This document shows, piece after piece, positions 57,574 to 64,000 of a DNA stretch of 64,000 bases. The notes beneath the pieces were generated by a model, which made no database searches, was not told where the DNA came from, and saw nothing but the letters and a program-made list of their open reading frames with translations. The translations under genes were made by a program, and so were the position numbers. Source of the stretch: Valencia hispanica. Its lineage: Eukaryota; Chordata; Actinopteri; Cyprinodontiformes; Valenciidae. How positions within the stretch are numbered: the stretch's first letter is position 1; each line of letters opens with the position of its first letter. The stretch spans positions 51,328,318 through 51,392,317 of the forward strand of contig OY747716.1 of the NCBI GenBank assembly GCA_963556495.2. The letters are read 5' to 3'.

Positions 57574-57794
57574 GGTGAATCAGTGATTGGTGGGGGTGTC
57601 TATTTGAGGAAGCCAGTTGAGCGCGTACTTATCCAGGGTTGGTTTAACCTGGCTTGATGAATCCGTGTCTACTTATCTCGGCTTGGTCTTTGTGCAACCA
57701 ATTAAGCCTGGATGTTCTTGTTTTGGATTCAATGAGTTCAGCTCAGTCACTTATCCTATATGTCTTAATCCTACCCATGTGCAACGGGCCCCAG

Positions 57795-58320
57795 GAAATC
57801 CAGCTGGATTCCAGCTGCCAGCCTTCCAACATGTATAGAGACAGTGGTCCTCATTCATCAAACTGTGGAGGCATCAGATCTGATCTCAGATCTGTTTGTT
57901 CTCTCATTTCAACAGGAAACAACTGATCAGTTTCATCTTTGTCACAGATCTGAGATCAGTCTGACTGCAGCCTGGAAATCACTGGCTCTTATTTCACAAA
58001 CCATCGTTCCATTTAGTAACCATGTGGTGTTTCTACAGAGCAGAAGCTCTGCTGAAGTCCACTCATCACATCTGGACGTGTGTCCTTCTGTCCTTAGCTT
58101 CATCCAGATGTGTTCAGGGACAGCCTCCATGTTTATTAGTCAGCTGATCATTCAGAAGCAGATGAGATGTTCATCAACAGCCAGAGTTTGTGTGTTTAGA
58201 TGGAGCAGCAGGAAATCCATCACTACAGTGTTGGTGCAGTAATGAAGCCTTCATGACTCAGCAGTTTGTTTCCACTGTGGACTTGAGTGAAACCTGCAGA
58301 GGAAGCAGACTTGATGCTAA
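57795..58320 (+). other. NLR-B intron 7: patch nearly identical to NLR-A
   Basis: About 526 bp that differ from 16455-16985 at only four positions. It lies between the Harbinger-like element and an L2 fragment. The 132-codon frame in it is intronic and not taken as a gene. Confidence 0.85.
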
Positions 58321-59290
58321 AACATCTTATCTAGTTTGTCGAAGGGTCTTTTAATACAGCCACAGGTTAAATTGGAATCCTCTAGGTGTGTAGAGCGCCA
58401 TTTTCTCTCCAACTTCCTAGTATTCTCCTTTAAAGTACGCAACTCTGCGTTGAACCAAGGAGTCAGCCTCCTATGGCTAGCCACTTTCTTTTTCAAGGGG
58501 GCTACACTATCTAATGCCAAACGCAATGAGGACGTAACGCTGTGAACCAGACCATCAATTTCTGAAGGTTTAGAGATAGAATTGCTGCCATTCACTGTGT
58601 TACTCTGAGACACTAAGGAAAGTAAGAATGGAACAGATTCTTTAAAAATTGTTACAGCATTGTCTGATAAAGCTCTACTATAATGAAATTTTCTTTCAGA
58701 TTTAAGATGGTCAGTTAAAGTAAATTCAAAAGTTATCAAGAAGTGGTAAGACAAGACCGGGTTATGTGGGTGGACTGTTATTTCCTCACACTCAATACCG
58801 TATGTCAGTACAAGGTCCAAAGTGTGTTTACCTGAGTGGGTCGATCCCTGTACTTTTTGAGTAAAGCCAATTGAGTCTAAAATAGCACTAAACGCTGCAT
58901 TTAGGCTATCACTTTCAGTATCCACATGAATATTAAAGTCCCCCACTATAATAACCCTATCAGTATTTAATACTAAATCAGATAAAAAATGTGAGATCTG
59001 ATCCAAGAATTGAGAGGAAGGGCCTGGTGGACGATACAAAACCACAAACATAAATGGTCTTAATGTTTTGCAACTTGGATGAGGAAAATTAAGGGTTAGA
59101 TGTTCAAAAGAACTGTAGCTATCAATTGGTCTGGGACTAATTGGTAAATCAGAACGGAAAATGGTTGCAACTCCTCCTCCTCGCCCAGTATTTCGGCCAG
59201 TATTTCTAGGAATGTAAATTTACTGTAGTTGACTAATTTATACTGACATAATCCTGCTGCTCCAACCAGGTTTCTGTGAGACAAAAACTC
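58321..59290 (-). mobile_element. L2-1 LINE fragment, endonuclease domain
   Basis: The minus-strand frame (59051 to 58317) has [49 protein letters not shown] and [20 protein letters not shown]. The catalytic SDH of the endonuclease reads SYH here (VLSYHFLITF), so even the intact part would be inactive. Both ends are truncated; the insertion replaced about 45 bp of the host intron relative to NLR-A (16985-17028). Confidence 0.9.
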
Positions 59291-59442
59291 CTACATGTTA
59301 ACATGAGAGCTGAAAGGAAGCTGGCTACGCTCCACAGCTGCTCTTTCTACAGGATGTGCTGCATCACTGACTGACAGCTGAAGGAGGGAGGCTGGAAACA
59401 CTCACTGATCTCCTCTCTTCTTCCTCTGTCTCCTATCTGCAG
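59291..59442 (+). other. NLR-B intron 7, end and acceptor
   Basis: Paralogous to 17029-17169 with a few differences, ending in a pyrimidine-rich acceptor TCCTATCTGCAG. Confidence 0.8.
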
Positions 59443-59452
59443 GTACTGGTGA
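59443..59452 (+). CDS. NLR-B exon 8: terminal coding exon
   Basis: Joined in phase 2 to the exon at 54370 it codes V-Y-W and TGA (59450-59452). Its acceptor and the following 3' UTR are paralogous to NLR-A at 17170 (GAGAGAAACTGATCTGTGTC, 59468-59487), where the frame continues eight residues longer. It is the simplest 3' end; a longer alternative end cannot be excluded. Confidence 0.65.
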
Positions 59453-60639
59453 TAAACCTTGATACAGGAGAGAAACTGATCTGTGTCCTGATGATCCTCA
59501 GAGGTTGTTGATGCTGCACCAGTTTCAGTTTAAAGAGACTCTGACATGGAGTTTTGTTCTGAACTTGATTCAACTGGAAAGCTGATCTTTCTGCTCTGCG
59601 CTTTATTTTCAGCTGGAAACAAGAAATATGAAGTAAAGCTCAATTTTAGTTTTCAGAGAGAGCGGAGGGGCACCTAATGGGGGACATGCTTCTGTTGTTA
59701 ATCATATCATTTACACATGCACAAACAGCTGTTAAACACAGAAAATGCTGACTATAGAAATGTTTCCCATCAATGCTTTGGAGCCCCTTTTAGCACAGCG
59801 CCCTTCTGTGCCAGGGACAGATGGGTGAATGCTTCATTACATGGTGTCTGAGCATCTAGTGGAAGCCCAGTCCATTGTTTGGTTATTATTCCCCTACTCT
59901 TTTCTGACCTTTAACTCCCTTCAGCCAAATATTTTAGCAAATAAGTTGAAGAGCGTTCAATATTGTCAATGCTGATGTAATTTAATAGGTAATTCAATTT
60001 ATTTTGAACTGTGCAATCATAACAGGTGAGGGTGAATTGCATCTTATCAGACGGTCTTTTTTCATCCCCTGCAGGGACGCTTTCTTTCTCCTTTTCTATT
60101 TGTCTTGTATACAAACAAGTGTCAAACTCCTCAAGACAAGCAGCACATCTGACTGACTCAAACATACATACATAAAACTGACAGTCATTGACCGTAACGT
60201 GTGATCTGAACTCAAATTTTACCTTGGATGCACACAAAAAAAAGCAAATCAAAATGTATATAGAAATGTTATCTTGTTGTATTGAATCTGTTATATTTTC
60301 TTTTATCTGCTGGTTTGACTCACACAAATGATTCACATTTAGTTATTGTTGTAAACATCTCTGGTAATATGTATATTTATATGTCCTCTTTTTAGGACCA
60401 TAGTGAACTGCAGAAGATCACATCAGTGTAAAAGTGATCTATCCAATAAGGATGGACCTTGTTTTGCTCCCATCAGTCTACAGATTTATCCTGCCACCAT
60501 ACAGAACAAATTGGTGGAGGGAATCACCCTTGCCATACTTTTTCTTTTACTTAAGCGTTTAACTGTATGTATGTTGAGTGTTTCTGGGTTTTTTCCTGTC
60601 TTTACTGTCTGCTGTAACATTAATTGTCCCTGGGGATAA

Positions 60640-60800
60640 TAACCTGACGCAATCTGCTGGGATTCCTTAAATAAGAAACTTTTTAACTGATTGGAATGTT
60701 TGTATAAATGTATTGAAATTGCTTCTTGTTAAGAGCCTTGAGATGAAACATCTGTTGTGAATCAGCGCTATATAAATAAACTGAATTGAATTGAATTAAA
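60640..60800 (+). mobile_element. L2-1 LINE, 3' end fragment
   Basis: It matches the last ~150 bp of the L2-1 3' UTR (complement of 29785-29935): CGCTATATAAATAAACTGAA followed by TTGAATTGAATT units. Confidence 0.85.
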
Positions 60801-61565
60801 GATGTTTAGAACCTTAAAGTAGGGCAGGGTGGATGAAAGTGGATGTTTACCTCCAAGAAGAAGGAAGAAAGAAGTGACAACAATCACCTCCACACATGCC
60901 CAGGCTCCTTCCTGAACATCTCCAACCAACATTGTTTCTCAGCTAAACCTGAGAGTCACGATATATCCAGATCCACACAAGTCTGATCTGACATGCGTCT
61001 CAGTCTGTTTGTTAGAACCTTACTGGACCTGGAGCTCTGACTGGGATCTTCTTTCAGTTTGGATTGAAATAAAAACATGATTACAAGTTTTACAGTCAAA
61101 AATTGAATACGTCTTCTTTGACTCCAAGCTCTGAGAAAGTGAAACTACTAGTGTGAATATTTGATAAAAAGTTCAAGATGTTTTCAGGGAGGAAATTGTC
61201 AATTTAGAAAATTAACAATGTTTTACAGTGTAAAAATAAAAAAATAAGCATCAACTAAAGCTATTGAGTGTACTCAATAGTGTAGTGGTTTACAGAGATC
61301 AAAACTACTTTATCCTACAATACGTTGACTGGAAATGAAGTTTAAATATGTGTCAGTGTTTTACAGCTCAGTTTATTATTGGTACAAAAGGGTGTAAAAC
61401 TGAAAGTAAAGATGTTTAAGCACTGGTAGATTTATATTGATAGTGGGAGGATCCTCGGGTGAGTCAAGGTGGAAGATCAGAAGAAATATGTTAGGACTTC
61501 ATTTAGTAACAGAGCAGAACAAAGAGAAGAATCCAAACCATGGTGAGTGTTATCCAGAAATTCTT

Positions 61566-61822
61566 CTTTTTTCCACTCAGGGTCCATGAAACACTGAGTT
61601 CTTTTAAATCACAACTAAAAACGTTTCTGTTTAGAGCTACCTTTGAGTAATGCTTTGTTGTATCATGTTTTGTGTATTCTTCTTGTTTTACTGCTGTTTT
61701 TACTTTATATGCTTTGTCTGTGTTTTACAGCTATTTTTATTTTACCCCTTAATCATGTGAAGCACCTTGAATTACCTTGTTGTGAAAGTGTGATATGCAA
61801 ATAAAATTACCTTGCCTATGTT
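61566..61822 (+). mobile_element. L2-3 LINE, 3' end fragment (diverged)
   Basis: It reads through the last ORF2 codons (complement pattern FKSQLKTFLFRATFE) into the 3' UTR and the AAGCACCTTGAATTACC and AAATAAAATTACCTTGCC end, as in the copy at 47760-48075. More diverged than other copies, so older. Confidence 0.75.
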
Positions 61823-61899
61823 TGGGCTTTTCCTGAATGGACTGAGAGGATGGGGACAGGTTCTAAAACTGAATTACTAAAAACTGGTTCCTTCGTCAG

Positions 61900-62046
61900 A
61901 TTGACTGAAGTTCAGAAGATGGAAGATTGTGATCTGAAGGAGGACAGAGCAGAACCTCCAGGATTCAGCTATCTGTTTATGAACAATGATTTGTTTGAAG
62001 GAAGAACTCCAGATTTAAATAATGAACATGGACCCTCAAACATCAA
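61900..62046 (+). CDS. NLR-C exon 1: N-terminal tail
   Basis: The exon starts after TTCGTCAG; the likely start codon is ATG 61919-61921 (MEDCDLKEDRAEPPGFS). It ends CATCAA|GTAAGA in phase 2. From ATG to donor it is 128 nt, exactly as NLR-B exon 1, with the same MED..L..DR.EPPG pattern and a closing NEHGPSNIK against NEPGPTDIK. It marks a third receptor gene in the same direction, whose RING, NACHT and LRR exons would be right of the window. Confidence 0.75.
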
Positions 62047-62473
62047 GTAAGAAACAAGTTTGCTTTTGAGACTCTACAGAGTTAAAATGTGTAAAATATT
62101 AACTGGTGTATAAACTGGTGTCATCAGTGTCACCTTCTTCACCTTCTCAGGCTAGATGACATCAATGTGACAATGTACAGTACTTTCTAGTAAATACTAT
62201 ATAATTACTTTGTAGAGTAATTAATAGAAATATGATCTAATCAGCTTCATCATACTGTGAGTCTGTTGTCCTGCAGTTGTTAGTTTGACCTATGTGATCC
62301 AGACCAGTAGTAGCCCGTTATGAGAACAATGTTTAGTTTGTTCCAACAGTCTGAATGTTTCCCTCTGGAACTTTAAACATTCTGCTGCAGTTTGTGTTCA
62401 GAGCTTCTTCTGTTTTTCTATCAGAGAGTTTCTCATTGATTGATGTGATCTGAGTAACATGTTTGTGTTTCAG

Positions 62474-62593
62474 AGGTCAGAATCACAGACAGAGAGCGGA
62501 ACCTTTAGGATCCAGCTGTCCGTCTATGAGGAGTGACTGGTCCAAAGAACAACCTCTATACTTCAAAAATGTACCTGGAACCTCAGACCCAGA
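62474..62593 (+). CDS. NLR-C exon 2: second N-terminal segment
   Basis: A 120-nt exon between TTTGTGTTTCAG and CCAGA|GTAAGA, phase 2 at both ends. It encodes GQNHRQRAEPLGSSCPSMRS and DWSKEQPLYFKNVPGTSDPE, a repeat of the exon 1 motif (AEP.GS..PS.RSD....PL.F...PG..D). Such tandem N-terminal repeats are common in fish NLRs. NLR-B has the surrounding intron sequence but lacks this exon. Confidence 0.75.
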
Positions 62594-64000
62594 GTAAGAA
62601 ACCAGTTTCTAACTGATGGATGTGACTCTACAGAGACCAACCAGGGTTTAAACTTTGATTTCTGCTTAGAAACTAATGCACAAAGACAAAAAATAATTTT
62701 AAATAATTATACTTCTTTTTTAAGTTGTGACCTTGACTAGGCTTTGAGAGAACAGAACAAGCTATGGAGGGAAAAACTAAACAGTTTCCTTTGTGTCTTT
62801 CTGAAGCTCTAGCAGGTTCTGTTTTCCAAAGAGGGCTATTGTCTGTGGAAGTGGGAACAATAACAGTCAGTTATGTTGGGACATTCATAGAAGCACCAGC
62901 TCTTCCTCCTAGCACTATCACATTTAATCATTCACTGCGCTCATTTAACAGATAAACAAATTGCAAACAAAAGGTCAAAGGTCAGATCAGATTGGAGACA
63001 AAAGTCAAATAAAAATGAGATTTCGCGTACATGCAATCTCCAAAAACTCTCAAATGTTAAATCCTGGAAACTGACATTTAGTTTAAGATAGTGTCCATCC
63101 ATCCGTCTATTTAGACAAACATATGTGCTAAATAGAGCTTCTGGTGAAGAAGAAACCCAGAAACAGCTGAGGTTAGCAGAATAAAGTGCATAAAAGGAAC
63201 CCTAAATGAACCAGGAACTTGCTTCAATAAAGATGGACTCTAACTTAACCATCCCACTGCAAACAATATATCAGGACAATAAAACTACAAAATGAACAGA
63301 AACTAAAGTCCAAAGTATCATCCTAAAGTCATATTTAGTTTACCCAAATGAAATAACAAATAAAAGACTAGGGGCCTCATTTGAGAAGCTTGCTTATGCA
63401 CAGAACCGGGTCTAAATGTTGCGTAAGTCATTTTCTACACAAACTTTGATTTATTCCAGGAAGATTTGCACAACCTTAAGCAAACTCTGACCGTTACGCA
63501 CATTTTGCACACTGAGAAACTGGAAGGGCAGCTAGTGAGATGTCAAAAGGGTGACTTTAAGCCATATTTGAGACTTGTAGACTGTTGCGCACACATCCAC
63601 ACACACAAAACCAACTCTCTACCAACCAACTCTCTGAACTGAAAATAAAAATAAAAATCTGAATAAAAATATGTTGCATTTAGTAATTATATCACAGTAT
63701 GTTCATGTGTATGTCTTCAGATTATATAGAAATTGCATTTATTGGTGCATAATTTGCATACAGTGTATAGCAGCGTGTGATAACTTGAGTAGAAATAAAA
63801 ATACCAATGAGAGACCACAAAGGTTTTTTTTGTCTTTTACTGCGAAGCACTTTGATCACCTTTTGGCTGTGTAAAGCGTTAAATAGATCAACATCGATTG
63901 ATTGAGTGATTGATAAAGTGACTGACTGCAATAAAACATTTGCAATAAAACACTGTGCTTTCAACCTCACCTACAAGCACCTGGATTTCAGTCTCAGTGA
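62594..64000 (+). other. NLR-C intron, to window end
   Basis: The part 62770-62880 is paralogous to 6470-6507 plus 15147-15230, the empty site of the hAT insertion. A block starting GGGGCCTCATTTGAGAAGCT (63372) resembles the ends of dispersed fish repeats and loosely resembles 18848-18868. No further exon recognised. Short open frames near the end (63671-63970) have no family features. Confidence 0.5.

Larger units (their letters stand above)
54770..57791. mobile_element. PIF/Harbinger-like DNA transposon, invaded by other elements
   Basis: The ends are inverted repeats, GAGCCCGTTGCACA on the left and GGGCCCGTTGCACA as complement of the right. They are flanked by a 3-bp CAG duplication (54767-54769, 57792-57794). 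The empty site is visible in NLR-A at 16453-16460. CWG/TWA 3-bp duplications are characteristic of PIF/Harbinger. Inside are a Myb-like protein remnant (57451-57573), a family R copy and a LINE fragment. No DDE transposase is recognised, so it is non-autonomous now. Confidence 0.85.
59453..61899 (+). other. NLR-B 3' UTR and NLR-B/NLR-C intergenic region
   Basis: The first 130 bp are 3' UTR shared with NLR-A. No coding gene is recognised to 61899. It holds two L2 3' ends listed separately. An AATAAA near 61068 and others are candidates for the NLR-B polyadenylation site. Around 61440-61560 a stretch ending ACCATG|GTGAGTG could be a 5' leader exon of NLR-C, which is speculative. Confidence 0.45.

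Noticed and set aside
57844..58242. 132-codon open frame conserved between 16404-16898 and 57844-58242
   Set aside because: It lies in the last intron of both NLR genes; conservation is explained by near-identity of the whole non-coding patch.
59453..61899. A B30.2 (PRY-SPRY) exon after the NLR-B LRRs
   Set aside because: Looked for because many fish NLRs have one; no LDP, WEVE or similar B30.2 motif was found in any frame here.

Overview
The window is vertebrate, almost certainly teleost fish, genomic DNA. It holds two parts of a head-to-tail cluster of fish-type NLR innate immune receptor genes (the FISNA-NACHT-LRR, 'NLRC3/NLRP12-like' expansion) plus the start of a third. Short exons, GT..AG introns, no operons, (TA)n microsatellites, and fish L2, Rex1-like, Tx1-like, Tc1, hAT and PIF/Harbinger elements all point this way. 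I cannot name the species. All host genes recognised are on the + strand.

Layout. 1-5.7 kb: LINE debris (L2, Rex1-like and an unclassified retroposon called family R here). 5.95-17.5 kb: 3' end of an upstream NLR gene (NLR-A): one full LRR exon (5955-6131), one last LRR exon (16096-16248), a short terminal coding exon (17170-17206) and a polyadenylation signal. Its 10 kb intron is filled by a transposon nest: a hAT element (6508-15138) cut by a Tc1 element (7131-9755), itself cut by a family R copy (7998-9031), with an L2 LINE (10454-14048) elsewhere in the same hAT. 17.5-26.2 kb: intergenic, with a GC-rich Harbinger MITE, broken family R, L2 and Tc1 pieces. 26.2-59.5 kb: a complete NLR gene (NLR-B). 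61.9-62.6 kb: the first two coding exons of a third NLR gene (NLR-C), which runs out of the window.

NLR-B is the main result. Eight exons (26226-26353, 29342-29577, 38735-40574, 45045-45221, 45849-46022, 52489-52662, 54370-54540, 59443-59452) have phase-matched GT..AG junctions and sum to 2,910 nt: 969 residues plus stop with no frame break. The order is a short N-terminal tail, a complete C3HC4 RING finger, FISNA, NACHT with Walker A and B, four ribonuclease-inhibitor-type LRR exons and a two-residue tail. An N-terminal RING suggests a receptor that couples ligand sensing to ubiquitin transfer; that function is inference.

The 33 kb gene has under 3 kb of coding sequence. Its introns carry an L2 with a 566-residue open RT region, a second L2 subfamily whose endonuclease-RT frame is open for 930 codons, an apparently intact Tc1-type transposon with DD38E spacing lying in a (TA)n array, a Tc1 inside the terminal repeat of another Tc1, an internally deleted L2 that kept its ORF1 esterase, a solo LTR with a 5-bp target duplication, and a Harbinger-like element with CAG target duplication that has itself been invaded. 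The last introns of NLR-A and NLR-B share a ~530 bp patch with only four differences, a sign of recent duplication or gene conversion between neighbouring receptors.
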